This document shows positions 44,315 through 54,007 of a DNA stretch of 64,000 bases, one piece after another; position 1 is the first letter of the stretch; each line of letters begins with the position of its first letter. The stretch spans positions 1 to 64,000 of the forward strand of contig NZ_JAHAMK010000015.1 of the NCBI RefSeq assembly GCF_018383585.1, in the 5' to 3' direction. Made by a program: the position numbers and the translations under genes. The notes under the pieces are model-generated. The model made no database searches, was not told the origin of the DNA, and was given only the letters and a program-made list of their open reading frames with translations. Origin of the DNA: Microvirga sp. 3-52. GTDB taxonomy: Bacteria > Pseudomonadota > Alphaproteobacteria > Rhizobiales > Beijerinckiaceae.

Positions 44315-44740
44315 ATGGCCAAACGTTTCGAACAAACCACGGGACCCTCCCAGCGCCAGCAGCGCGTTGCCGAGCTTATCCGCCACGCGCTCGCCGAGGT
44401 CCTCTCTCGCGGCGACCTGCAGGACGACGTGCTGACGAGAAACGTCATCACGATCCCGGAAGTGCGCATGTCCCCCGACCTGAAGCTCGCCACGGCTTAC
44501 GTCATGCCGCTCGGCGGCCGCGACGAGGAGGCGGTGCTCAAGGCCCTCGACAAGAACAAGAAGCTGCTGCGCCAGGAGGTGGCCCGGCGGGTGAACCTGA
44601 AATTTGCGCCCGATCTGCGCTTTCGCCGCGACGAGAGCTTCGACGAGGCCGCCCGCATCGATGCGCTGCTGCGCTCCGAGCGCGTCGCCCGCGACACGGT
44701 CAAGCCTGACGCCGACACATCCGACGACGACAGCGAGTAA
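44315..44740 (+). CDS. rbfA: Ribosome-binding factor A
   Basis: A 141-residue KH-fold protein needed for late 30S assembly and cold growth. Family features: [19 protein letters not shown] near the N-terminus, [20 protein letters not shown] (about 44-63) and [19 protein letters not shown] near residue 100. The start ATG follows GGAGAAGTAAAA. An acidic tail ([10 protein letters not shown]) ends the protein, and truB starts six bases after the stop. Confidence 0.95.
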   Translation: MAKRFEQTTGPSQRQQRVAELIRHALAEVLSRGDLQDDVLTRNVITIPEVRMSPDLKLATAYVMPLGGRDEEAVLKALDKNKKLLRQEVARRVNLKFAPDLRFRRDESFDEAARIDALLRSERVARDTVKPDADTSDDDSE

Positions 44741-44746
44741 GAAGCG

Positions 44747-45667
44747 ATGAGCGAAGAACGCCCGCAGCGGAGGCCGCCCGGCGACCGCCCGAAGAAGCGC
44801 GACGTCAACGGATGGATCATCCTCGACAAGGGTGTTGGCATGACCTCGACCCACGCGGTGGCGGTGGTGAAACGCGGCCTGTCCGCCAAGAAGGCGGGCC
44901 ATGCCGGCACCCTCGATCCGCTGGCCTCCGGCATCCTGCCGATTGCCCTCGGTGAGGCGACCAAGACAGTGCCCTTCGTCATGGACGGGCGCAAATCCTA
45001 CGTCTTCACCGTAGCCTGGGGCTCCGAGACCACCACCGACGATACCGAGGGCGACGTGGTCGAGCGGACGGACTGGCTGCCGGATCCGGCGGAGATCGAG
45101 GCATTCCTGCCCCGCTTCACCGGCCAGGTGCAGCAGGTGCCGCCGCGCTTTTCCGCCATCAAGATCGCGGGTGAACGCGCCTATGATCTCGCCCGCGACG
45201 GCGAAGTGGTGGAACTGCAGCCGCGCATGGTGGAGATCGACCGGCTGGCCCTGATCCACCACGCAGGCGACCGCTCGATCATCGAGGCCGATTGCGGCAA
45301 GGGCACTTACGTGCGCGCCATCGCGCGCGATCTCGGCCGTGCGCTGGGCTGCCTCGGCCATATCGCGGCCCTGCGGCGCACGCGCGTCGGCCCTTTCACC
45401 GAACACGATGCCGTCACCGTGGACGATATCGCCACCGACCCGGCGGCGCTTCGCCCGGTTGAAACCGCCCTGAGCGAAATTCCCTCGATTCCCGTGAGCC
45501 GCGACATGGCCGGCCGCCTGATGCGCGGCCAGTCCATCATCCTGCGCGGCCGCGAGGCGCCGCTGTCAGGAAAAGTCTATGCCACCTGCAACGGCGTCCT
45601 CATCGCCGTGGGGGACGTGGAGCGCGGCGAGCTTGTGCCGCATCGGGTGTTCAACCTGGGCGGTTGA
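44747..45667 (+). CDS. truB: tRNA pseudouridine(55) synthase TruB
   Basis: A 306-residue enzyme forming pseudouridine 55 in the T loop. The catalytic Asp is in KAGHAGTLDPLASGILP (about residue 57), with GWIILDKGVGMTSTHAV upstream and YVRAIARDLGRALG (about 187-200) as the other conserved motif. The start has a weak AAGCG-type ribosome site, but coupling with rbfA is likely. It is the last gene of the rimP operon before a repeat-filled gap. Confidence 0.96.
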   Translation: MSEERPQRRPPGDRPKKRDVNGWIILDKGVGMTSTHAVAVVKRGLSAKKAGHAGTLDPLASGILPIALGEATKTVPFVMDGRKSYVFTVAWGSETTTDDTEGDVVERTDWLPDPAEIEAFLPRFTGQVQQVPPRFSAIKIAGERAYDLARDGEVVELQPRMVEIDRLALIHHAGDRSIIEADCGKGTYVRAIARDLGRALGCLGHIAALRRTRVGPFTEHDAVTVDDIATDPAALRPVETALSEIPSIPVSRDMAGRLMRGQSIILRGREAPLSGKVYATCNGVLIAVGDVERGELVPHRVFNLGG

Positions 45668-45693
45668 AGCCGCACAATCGTGCTCTCCGGCCT

Positions 45694-45746
45694 AAAGCAT
45701 CGGACCCAAAAGTGGATTTGCACTTTTGGGACCCATCCGATGCTTT
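45694..45746. repeat. Large near-perfect palindrome, family A
   Basis: AAAGCATCGGA / TCCGATGCTTT outer arms (11 bp) and CCCAAAAGTG / CACTTTTGGG inner arms (10 bp) surround GATTTG. The hairpin after truB could also stop transcription, although it is part of the dispersed repeat family. Confidence 0.8.
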
Positions 45747-45758
45747 CTCCATAAAATG

Positions 45759-45810
45759 AGAGCATCGTTGTGCGCGGAAAAACCGGGTCCACTTTTCCGC
45801 ACGATGCTCT
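45759..45810. repeat. Dispersed palindromic repeat, family A
   Basis: GAGCATCGTTGTGCGCGGAA and TTTTCCGCACGATGCTC arms flank a central CCGGGTCCAC segment. A third, partial copy (GCGCACGGAAAAATGGATCC) follows at about 45812. Confidence 0.75.
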
Positions 45811-45900
45811 AGCGCACGGAAAAATGGATCCGATTGTTCATTCCACCCGGGGCTCTCGTATCGATGATCCAGATCCGACGAGCGCCGTGCTCCTCTGAAC

Positions 45901-45934
45901 AGGGATGGCCGGAACAAGCCCGGCCATGACGTCG
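45901..45934. repeat. Right-half copy of family B repeat
   Basis: AGGGATGGCCGGAACAAGCC followed by CGGCCATGACGTCG. It corresponds to the right hairpin of the composite repeat at 54820, including its CATGACGTCG end. Confidence 0.65.
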
Positions 45935-45951
45935 CAAAAAGAACGCGAAAC

Positions 45952-46488
45952 TTACCGATCCGCCTTTAGACCCTGTGCTTCGCGCATCAGGTACTTCTGG
46001 GTGATCGGCACGATCTGGTCCCGAATCAGCTGCGCGGTTTTCTGCTCCTCGCGCAGGGTCTCCTCGAGCGCCGGGATGAATCGCTGATGGCCCGAGGCCT
46101 CGGCCATGGCGATCAGGGACGTGTAGGCGGCAATCTCGAAATTCTCGAAGGCATGGTTGGCGAAGGTGTTCTTGATCACCTCGTCAGCCATCGGCATGTG
46201 GCCGGCGGCTGCCATGTTGGCCATGAACTGGGTGGCTATGTCCTTCAGGAGCGACCGGTCCTCGCCGAAAGTGTGCAGGATCTCGTCGAGGCGGCGGATC
46301 TGCCCTTCCGTCTCGGCGATGTGCGTGCGCAGGATCTGCGACATTTCCGGATAGTTCTCGAAACGCTCCACCTGACGCTGCATGAGCTGGAGCGCTTCCT
46401 TCTCGAGCGCATGGGCATTCTGAACGCCGGTGATGAAGATGTTTTTGACGGTTTCCGAAGACGCGAGATCGGCTGTGGTGGCAACCAT
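45952..46488 (-). CDS. DUF892 ferritin-like protein (YciE/YciF type)
   Basis: A 178-residue four-helix protein. The signature FITGVQNAHALEKEALQLMQRQVERFENYPEM (about 18-48) contains the DUF892 pattern with Glu residues, followed by HIAETEGQIRRLDEIL (about 56-71), FENFEIAAYTSLIAMAEA and EETLREEQKTAQLI. These Glu/His pairs are spaced as di-metal ligands in ferritin-like proteins. YciF-type proteins are part of stress regulons. A GGAAC...CGGTT pair upstream resembles a general-stress promoter. It is convergent with truB and divergent from rpsO. Confidence 0.88.
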   Translation of the reverse strand: MVATTADLASSETVKNIFITGVQNAHALEKEALQLMQRQVERFENYPEMSQILRTHIAETEGQIRRLDEILHTFGEDRSLLKDIATQFMANMAAAGHMPMADEVIKNTFANHAFENFEIAAYTSLIAMAEASGHQRFIPALEETLREEQKTAQLIRDQIVPITQKYLMREAQGLKADR

Positions 46489-46525
46489 GGTTTGAACTTC
46501 CTATATTGGGGGTGTCTCGTTCACC

Positions 46526-46550
46526 AACCGTGGCGCTGATAACTTGTTCC
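46526..46550 (-). promoter_or_regulatory. Possible EcfG-type promoter of the DUF892 gene
   Basis: On the minus strand GGAAC (46550-46546) is followed after 15-16 bases by CGGTT (46530-46526), 38 bases before the start codon. The -35 equals the alphaproteobacterial general-stress sigma consensus, and the -10 has one change from CGTT. Confidence 0.45.
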
Positions 46551-46785
46551 GGCTGAGATCGGCTCAATCGGGCCATCTTATTGCTCTGCTTGGGAAAAAT
46601 GATTTCTCTGGCACTTGGGCGCATTTCGTGTATGGTGCGCCATCTTTTCTGAGGCTTATGCCCTGAAAGACGCGTCCGAGTTCGGACCGCGCTGGACGAC
46701 ATCCCGGCCCGGCCCTTCCGGATGCCCCGGACCTGAAGCCTGAAGGCCAAGGTCCCTCAACAAAACCAACCTGAAAGGAATGACG

Positions 46786-47055
46786 ATGTCGATTACGGCT
46801 GAGCGCAAGAACGCGCTCGTAAAGGAATTCGCCCAGAAGGCTGGCGACACAGGCTCCCCCGAGGTGCAGGTCGCCATTCTGACCGAGCGTATCAACAACC
46901 TGACCGGCCACTTCAAGAGCCACACGAAGGACAACCACTCCCGTCGTGGCCTCCTGAAGATGGTGTCGGCACGCCGTTCGCTTCTCGACTATCTCAAGAA
47001 GAAGGACGAGAGCCGCTACCGCACGCTGATCGAGAAGCTCGGCATCCGCCGCTAA
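46786..47055 (+). CDS. rpsO: 30S ribosomal protein S15
   Basis: An 89-residue 16S rRNA-binding primary assembly protein. [43 protein letters not shown] and [20 protein letters not shown] cover nearly the whole family profile. The ATG at 46786 is chosen over an in-frame ATG at 46780 because GAAAGGA is eight bases upstream of the former and because S15 is normally 89 residues. A hairpin follows, then pnp, the classic rpsO-pnp pair. Confidence 0.97.
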   Translation: MSITAERKNALVKEFAQKAGDTGSPEVQVAILTERINNLTGHFKSHTKDNHSRRGLLKMVSARRSLLDYLKKKDESRYRTLIEKLGIRR

Positions 47056-47072
47056 GCTTGATCTGAAAACTT

Positions 47073-47097
47073 CCGTCCGGAGCCCGGCTCCGGACGG
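47073..47097 (+). terminator. Hairpin after rpsO
   Basis: CCGTCCGGAG and CTCCGGACGG form a perfect 10-bp stem with loop CCCGG, 18 bases after the rpsO stop. No T-tract follows, so it may be a processing or stability hairpin rather than a full stop before pnp. Confidence 0.55.
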
Positions 47098-47102
47098 TCT
47101 CC

Positions 47103-47151
47103 GGGCATGGTCCGAAAAAGCGAGTTCCGGTTTTTCGGCCAGATCATGCCC
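47103..47151. repeat. Dispersed palindromic repeat, family A
   Basis: GGGCATGGTCCGAAAAAGCG and CCGGTTTTTCGGCCAGATCATGCCC are inverted arms. It lies in the 314-bp gap between rpsO and pnp, which otherwise holds the pnp leader and a short open frame. Confidence 0.75.
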
Positions 47152-47254
47152 AAACACGAATGGAGCGGACGCTCGGACAAGGTCCGGGCACCTCGCTCCG
47201 GCACCGGTTAAGACGATCCACGTCCCGGTGTTTTCTAAGGAGGCGGCAGACACG

Positions 47255-47359
47255 ATGACCATGGCAGGATCGCAAGGGGCTTGTGAGGCGGTTTCACCCG
47301 CCGGCGCGAGCCTCTCGCCGTCTTGCTCATGGCATCGAGCCCCCGCCCCGCTGTCATGA
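47255..47359 (+). CDS. Possible 34-residue leader peptide of pnp
   Basis: The short frame [34 protein letters not shown] ends ten bases before the pnp ATG. The best ribosome site of the whole leader, AAGGAGG at 47237-47243, lies eleven bases upstream of its ATG. There is no homology that I recognise. It could be a translated leader that tunes pnp expression, or a chance frame. Confidence 0.3.
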   Translation: MTMAGSQGACEAVSPAGASLSPSCSWHRAPAPLS

Positions 47360-47369
47360 AAGACATGCC

Positions 47370-49544
<2,175 letters not shown>

Positions 49545-49565
49545 GGTTTCAGCCTGATTGAGAAC

Positions 49566-49598
49566 AGAAAAGGCGCGGTTTTGAACCGCGCCTTTTCT
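49566..49598. terminator. Bidirectional terminator between pnp and the AraC gene
   Basis: AGAAAAGGCGCGGTT and AACCGCGCCTTTTCT form a perfect 15-bp stem with loop TTG. A/T-rich arms on both sides provide T-tracts in both directions, fitting two convergent genes. Confidence 0.85.
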
Positions 49599-49616
49599 TT
49601 GCCCGCTGGAAGAATC

Positions 49617-50462
49617 TTACTTCAGCGGGAGATAGATATCCGTCCGTAGCTCCGTCGGTAGCGTATCGCGCGGGCTGTTGAGATAATCCTCGAAGACCGG
49701 GGCATCGGCGGCCTCGCGGCCGGACGACGGCAGCCACTGACCATAGAGCCAGTCATAGGCCGCGCGCATGTCGCCATAGGGACCTTTGTATTTCAGCACC
49801 GCATAATCTCCGCCCTCGATAAGCGAGCTGAAAAGGGGTGCTTTGACAGCTATGGATTCATCCGCGACGACACAGGCCTGCGATCTCAATTCGGCTTCGG
49901 GAACACTCATCGGATCGTCGAGATACACGCCCACTATGCCCAGGTCCGGTCGGATCAGGTTGCGTCGCGCGAGCGTCGTGAAGAGCAGATCGAAGCTCCT
50001 GCCGATGGCCATATAGGAACCGCGGTGCTCGACGGCGATCAGGGTCTTGGGTGCAACGGGCGTGATGCCGACATCGTACATGGCATGAACTCCTTGTGGC
50101 GTTTTTGCTTTGAAGACGGAATGGCTGCCGACCTCGCGATACTTCGCGGGTGGCAAGCCGAAGGCGGCGCTGAAGGCGCGGGTGAACGAGGCCTGGCTGT
50201 CGTAGCCGGCCCGCCCTGCCACTTTCATGATCGGCATGCTGGTATGGGCCAGATCGGCGGCGCGCTGCAGCCTCAGACGCCGGACAGTGGCGGCAACCGT
50301 TTCCCCGAAATGAGCATGATAGATCCGATGCCAGTGATGCGTTGAAAGGCACGCGATATCGGCCAGCACATCGAGGTTGAGTTCCTCATCGAGATGATCG
50401 TGGATATAGGATGAGACCCGCATGAGGCGGCCGGCATAGCTCTCCGAAGCCGCTTGTTCCAT
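49617..50462 (-). CDS. AraC-family regulator with GyrI-like effector domain
   Basis: A 281-residue transcription factor. Two AraC-type helix-turn-helix motifs lie at about residues 15-105 (LDVLADIACLSTHHWHRIYH and MKVAGRAGYDSQASFTRAFS). A GyrI-like small-molecule-binding domain (about 130-281) follows, with VEHRGSYMAIGRSFDLLF and YLNSPRDTLPTELRTDIYLPL, its typical ending. This is the Rob/SoxS-GyrI design that senses toxic or aromatic compounds in other bacteria. ATG 50462 is preferred to a TTG at 50483. It is convergent with pnp. Confidence 0.92.
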   Translation of the reverse strand: MEQAASESYAGRLMRVSSYIHDHLDEELNLDVLADIACLSTHHWHRIYHAHFGETVAATVRRLRLQRAADLAHTSMPIMKVAGRAGYDSQASFTRAFSAAFGLPPAKYREVGSHSVFKAKTPQGVHAMYDVGITPVAPKTLIAVEHRGSYMAIGRSFDLLFTTLARRNLIRPDLGIVGVYLDDPMSVPEAELRSQACVVADESIAVKAPLFSSLIEGGDYAVLKYKGPYGDMRAAYDWLYGQWLPSSGREAADAPVFEDYLNSPRDTLPTELRTDIYLPLK

Positions 50463-50536
50463 CGTGCGGCAATCCGTCTTCAAGGTCGTTGGTCCAACCT
50501 TAAGCGGAACGCTTTTGATAAATCCTGCTCTTTTCG

Positions 50537-52219
50537 TCAGGGGGCGAGGCTCTCCGCCTCCGGGATGATCCAGCTTCCCAAGGGCGCAGCCCGCCCCCTG
50601 ATCTGGATGATCTGGCAGTCGCGGTCGGAGAGGTCGAGGCCGGCGCGGGTGGCGAGGTCCTCGGAGATGACGAGTTCGACGTTGAGCTCCTTGGCGAGCC
50701 CTTCGAGGCGGCTTGCGGCATTGATGGTGTCGCCCACGGCAGTCAGGCTCGTGGCCTGGCCGTAGCCCATCTGCCCGACGATGGCCGGACCGGCATGAAG
50801 CCCCATGGCGATTTTCAACGGGTGCTCGAACTCGCTCTCGTATTCCCGGTTCAGATGCACGAGCGCCGCCTTGATCCGCAGCGCCGCATCGAGCGCCTGC
50901 TTCGCCGCCTGCTGCGGCGAGGTCTTGAGCCCGAAGAGGGCCAGCACGCCGTCGCCGATGAACTTGTCGATATAGCCTCCCGCCTCCTCGACAGATTCGC
51001 CCACCGCCTCGAAATACCGGTTGAGGATGAAGACCGTGTCGAAGGGCAGGCGCTGCTCAGCAAGGCTCGTGAAGCCGCGCAGGTCGCAGAACAGCACGGC
51101 GATCTCATGCTCCTGCCCCTGGGCCCTGCCGCCGCGCACCAGCGAGGTCACGCCGTTGCGTCCGGTGGACAGGATCGGCACCACCGAGACGTCGTGAGTC
51201 GGCCTGAACTGGCAGGCGAGCCGCACATGGGGGCCGGCCTTGATGCGCGCGAGCGTGCCCCGCTCCTGGGCGGAGGGCGGCGGTTGCCTCTGATGGCCTT
51301 CGAGCACCCGCACCCGGCAGGTAGAGCAACGGCCGCGCCCGCCGCAGACCGAGATATGCGGGATGCCAGCGATGCGGCTTGCCTCCAGCACGCTGAAGCC
51401 CTGCGGCACGGTCGCAACCTGATCGTTCGGGTAAAAGACGCGCACCCGCCGCGACCACAGCCATCCGCTGCGGACGAAGCGGGCGGCGATCGTGGCCGCG
51501 AGCAGTCCCCCGAAGAAGGCATAGAGGCCCGGCGCGACCATCGGCAGGATGTCGGACGCGGGAGGGTCCGGAATTTGGGTCAGCTGCTCGGGCGCTTCCG
51601 CGATTTCCCGCCCCGCCTCCGCAAAGCCGAGCAATGCGAGAACCGGGACGAGAATGGCGCCCGTGTAGAGAAGCAGCGCGAGCTGCGGGAACCAGGGTTT
51701 CGGGCGTAGCCAGAAGTAGATCCCGAAGCATCCATGCAGCCAGGCGATGATCAGGGTGATCGCCTGACGGGCCCCGGCTTCGGGACTGAGGATCCAGAGA
51801 TTGCGGACCACTTCAGGATAGCCTGAATCGTGCCCCGTCACGGCCCATTCGATCCGGGTGCCGACCACGTGGGCGATGATCAGGAACGGCAAGCTCACCC
51901 CTAAAGCCAGCTGCGCCGCCTCGCGAACAGGCATGCGCAGGGTCCGCCGCCGGTAGAGCGCCAGCATGGCCAGCAGGAAATGTGTGAGAACCGAGCCGTA
52001 GAGAAGCACCGTGGCGACAGGATTGCGCCACAGGCGGTTGAACCAGGAGCGTCCGGTTTCCATGGCCTCGATCGAGACGAGGCCGAGGGCATGATTGGAA
52101 AAATGGGTGAGCAGAAAGGCTGCTAGCACCAGTCCCGTCACCAGACGGATCTCGCGCGTCCGGATCGTGATCTCGGAGGCGGGTGCTTCAGGTGTTACTT
52201 TGCCTTGCAGGCTCTTCAT
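50537..52219 (-). CDS. Membrane cytochrome-like / 2Fe-2S / class III adenylate cyclase fusion
   Basis: A 560-residue, CyaC-like cyclase. About six hydrophobic helices (27-47, 68-90, 104-122, 150-172, 178-200 and 226-248) carry histidines H39, H43, H80, H117, H130 and H162. These are candidate axial ligands of b-type haems, as in succinate:quinone reductase anchors. A ferredoxin domain follows with C292-x5-C298-x2-C301 and C336 as 2Fe-2S ligands. The catalytic domain (about 370-535) has metal Asp 379 (FCDLRGF) and 423 (IGDGVLALFG), Lys419 for adenine, and VGDTINAASRL. All catalytic residues are present. It is divergent from the FMN-binding gene. The product should be cAMP made in response to the redox state. 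Confidence 0.9.
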   Translation of the reverse strand: MKSLQGKVTPEAPASEITIRTREIRLVTGLVLAAFLLTHFSNHALGLVSIEAMETGRSWFNRLWRNPVATVLLYGSVLTHFLLAMLALYRRRTLRMPVREAAQLALGVSLPFLIIAHVVGTRIEWAVTGHDSGYPEVVRNLWILSPEAGARQAITLIIAWLHGCFGIYFWLRPKPWFPQLALLLYTGAILVPVLALLGFAEAGREIAEAPEQLTQIPDPPASDILPMVAPGLYAFFGGLLAATIAARFVRSGWLWSRRVRVFYPNDQVATVPQGFSVLEASRIAGIPHISVCGGRGRCSTCRVRVLEGHQRQPPPSAQERGTLARIKAGPHVRLACQFRPTHDVSVVPILSTGRNGVTSLVRGGRAQGQEHEIAVLFCDLRGFTSLAEQRLPFDTVFILNRYFEAVGESVEEAGGYIDKFIGDGVLALFGLKTSPQQAAKQALDAALRIKAALVHLNREYESEFEHPLKIAMGLHAGPAIVGQMGYGQATSLTAVGDTINAASRLEGLAKELNVELVISEDLATRAGLDLSDRDCQIIQIRGRAAPLGSWIIPEAESLAP

Positions 52220-52332
52220 ACACGTCTTTCACTTCGGTTTCGCCGTCACACGCATTCCGGCTTGCCTGCTGCTATGCAGTTGCACCAAGGTGCGGATTGT
52301 CAAATCACGATCCCTGCACCGGCTCGAATCCT

Positions 52333-52947
52333 ATGTCTCATATCATTTCCAGCATCACGGAACTTGAAGCCCTTTACGGCGAGATCAGCAAAGGCTCGCT
52401 CCTGAAGGAGACGGATCGGGTCGTGCCCGAATACCGGGCCTTCATCGAGGCCGCGCCGTTCGTGGCGCTGGCGACGCGGGGGCCGGAGGGACTCGACTGC
52501 TCGCCCCGCGGCGATGGGCCGGGCTTCGTGCGGGTGCAGGACGAGAAAACCCTGCTGCTGCCGGACCGTCGCGGCAACAACCGCATCGATTCCCTGCGCA
52601 ACATCGTGCGCGATCCGAGCGCGGCCCTGCTGTTCCTGATTCCGGGCATCGGCGAGACCCTGCGCGTCAATGGGCGTGCGGTGATCTCGGTCGAACCGTC
52701 CCTGCTCGAAAGCTTCGCCATCGACGGCAAGGCGCCGAAATCGGTCATCGCGATCACGGTCGAGACCGTCTTTTTTCAGTGTGCCCGCGCCATCCTGCGC
52801 TCGGAGCTGTGGAATCCGAAGAAGCATGTGGCGCGCGGCTCTTTGCCGAGCCCCGGCCAGATCCTCGCGGCCTTGTCGAACGACCAGGTCGGCGGCGAGG
52901 CCTATGACAGGGAGTTGCCGGAGAGGCAGCGTATGACCCTCTACTGA
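52333..52947 (+). CDS. Pyridoxamine 5'-phosphate oxidase-like FMN-binding protein
   Basis: A 204-residue split-barrel flavin protein of the PPOX-class group (MSMEG_1061-like). The region FVALATRGPEGLDCSPRGDG near residue 43 is the FMN-binding strand, and LLPDRRGNNRIDSLRNIV near 80 is conserved. A C-terminal PSPGQILAALSNDQVGGEAYD follows. Members can reduce or bind flavin and F420-type cofactors; the substrate is unknown. ATG 52333 is chosen at the start of homology, and a longer open frame to 52183 overlaps the divergent cyclase. Ribosome site is weak. Confidence 0.85.
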   Translation: MSHIISSITELEALYGEISKGSLLKETDRVVPEYRAFIEAAPFVALATRGPEGLDCSPRGDGPGFVRVQDEKTLLLPDRRGNNRIDSLRNIVRDPSAALLFLIPGIGETLRVNGRAVISVEPSLLESFAIDGKAPKSVIAITVETVFFQCARAILRSELWNPKKHVARGSLPSPGQILAALSNDQVGGEAYDRELPERQRMTLY

Positions 52948-53027
52948 AGCCGACGCTCTTGACCTGAAGTCCCCTGCCCCCGAAAAGGCAGATCTCACCT
53001 GTTCTGGAAAACGCACAAGGACATTCC

Positions 53028-53378
53028 ATGACGATCCAACGCATCAAGCCCGGCCCCCGCATGAGCGGCGCCGTCGTTCACGGCAATACCGTCTATCTCG
53101 CCGGCCAGGTCGCCAGCCAGAGCGCCGGGCAGAGCGTCACCGAGCAGACGAAGGAAATCCTCGCGATCATCGACAGCCTGCTGACTGAAGCCGGCACCGA
53201 CAAGTCGAAGATCCTGATGGCCAATATCTGGCTCACCGACATGAGCACGTTCCAGGAGATGAACGCGGTGTGGGACGCCTGGGTCTCGGCCGGCAACGCG
53301 CCTGCCCGCGCCACCGTCGAGGCGAAGCTCGCGGCTCCGGCCTTCAAGGTCGAGATCGCCGTCATCGCGGCGAAGTAA
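53028..53378 (+). CDS. RidA family protein
   Basis: A 116-residue trimeric-type protein of the YjgF/YER057c/UK114 family. The family detoxifies reactive enamine/imine intermediates such as 2-aminoacrylate. The active Arg is seen in NAPARATVEAKLAAP near the C-terminus, with GPRMSGAVVHGNTVYLAGQV at the start. The second conserved Glu/Asp and NIWLTDMSTFQEMN are typical of the RidA-like subgroups (Rid4-7) rather than the archetype. It may be co-transcribed with the FMN protein 80 bp upstream. A hairpin terminator lies after it. Confidence 0.9.
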   Translation: MTIQRIKPGPRMSGAVVHGNTVYLAGQVASQSAGQSVTEQTKEILAIIDSLLTEAGTDKSKILMANIWLTDMSTFQEMNAVWDAWVSAGNAPARATVEAKLAAPAFKVEIAVIAAK

Positions 53379-53405
53379 GATCGCGAGAACGCAAGGTTCC
53401 AAAAA

Positions 53406-53429
53406 GAAGCGGGCCCAGGGGCCCGCTTC
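53406..53429. terminator. Hairpin between RidA and BA14K genes
   Basis: GAAGCGGGCCC and GGGCCCGCTTC form a perfect 11-bp stem with a two-base centre. AAAAAG precedes it, giving a T-tract on the minus strand, so it may serve the BA14K gene as well. Confidence 0.7.
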
Positions 53430-53451
53430 GTTCATTCAAGCGTCGATTCCA

Positions 53452-53934
53452 TTACGGGCAGGGATGGCGCCGGCCATCGTAGCCGAGATAGGTGCCCGAA
53501 GCCGGGTCGTAGGACTTGAAGCGCTGGGCGCAGTAGGCGTTGCCGCCATAGGCTGGAGCGGCCTGCGACTGGGCGATGGCGCCGCCGATGATGGCGCCGG
53601 TGGCAAGACCGATCGCACCCGCTGCAGCGGCCGAGCCATAATCGCGCCGGTAGTAGCGCGGTCCATAGTAGCCATAACGTGAACCATAATAGCGGCGCGG
53701 ACCGCCATAGCCGTAGCGATTGCCGCGGTAACGCCCGCGATCCACGTACCGGGCACCTCCGCCGCGGTAATGGCGGCGATACTGAACGTAATCGGACTGA
53801 ACCTCGCCCTTCTTCAGGGCCGCAACGAGTTCATTCACCGGCGCCGTCTGCGCCTCGGCGGCAGAGGCCGGAGCGGCAAGGCCAAGGGTACCGAGGGCTG
53901 CCGTGGCGATGGCAGCCATGACAAACTTACGCAT
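53452..53934 (-). CDS. Secreted BA14K-family Arg/Tyr/Gly-rich protein
   Basis: A 160-residue exported protein. The signal peptide MRKFVMAAIATAALGTLGLA ends near ASA (cleavage about 26). A middle part is rich in Arg, Tyr and Gly (RRHYRGGG, GPRRYYGSRYGYYGPRYY), followed by a glycine/alanine helix (AAAAGAIGLATGAIIGGAIA) and the C-terminal CAQRFKSYDPASGTYLGYDG ending with RHPCP, the BA14K signature. BA14K is an immunoreactive, lectin-like protein in Brucella; here it is probably a cell-surface stress protein. An exact EcfG promoter lies upstream. Start codon follows GGAGTTAGCTC. Confidence 0.88.
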   Translation of the reverse strand: MRKFVMAAIATAALGTLGLAAPASAAEAQTAPVNELVAALKKGEVQSDYVQYRRHYRGGGARYVDRGRYRGNRYGYGGPRRYYGSRYGYYGPRYYRRDYGSAAAAGAIGLATGAIIGGAIAQSQAAPAYGGNAYCAQRFKSYDPASGTYLGYDGRRHPCP

Positions 53935-53962
53935 GAGCTAACTCCTTCAATCGTGGGGGGCG

Positions 53963-53988
53963 AACGCGGGAAACCCGCGGGTCGTTCC
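53963..53988 (-). promoter_or_regulatory. EcfG-type general stress promoter of the BA14K gene
   Basis: On the minus strand GGAAC (53988-53984) and CGTT (53966-53963) are separated by exactly 17 bases. This is the alphaproteobacterial general-stress sigma (EcfG) consensus. It sits 28 bases before the start codon of the BA14K gene. EcfG and PhyR are not in the window. Confidence 0.75.
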
Positions 53989-54007
53989 GCTTTTGAAGAA
54001 TTTCGCT

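Noticed and set aside
43193-45406. Minus-strand open frame of 737 codons opposite infB, rbfA and truB
   Set aside because: It mirrors three well-supported genes on the other strand; long antisense frames are common in high-GC DNA, and the translation has no recognisable domain.
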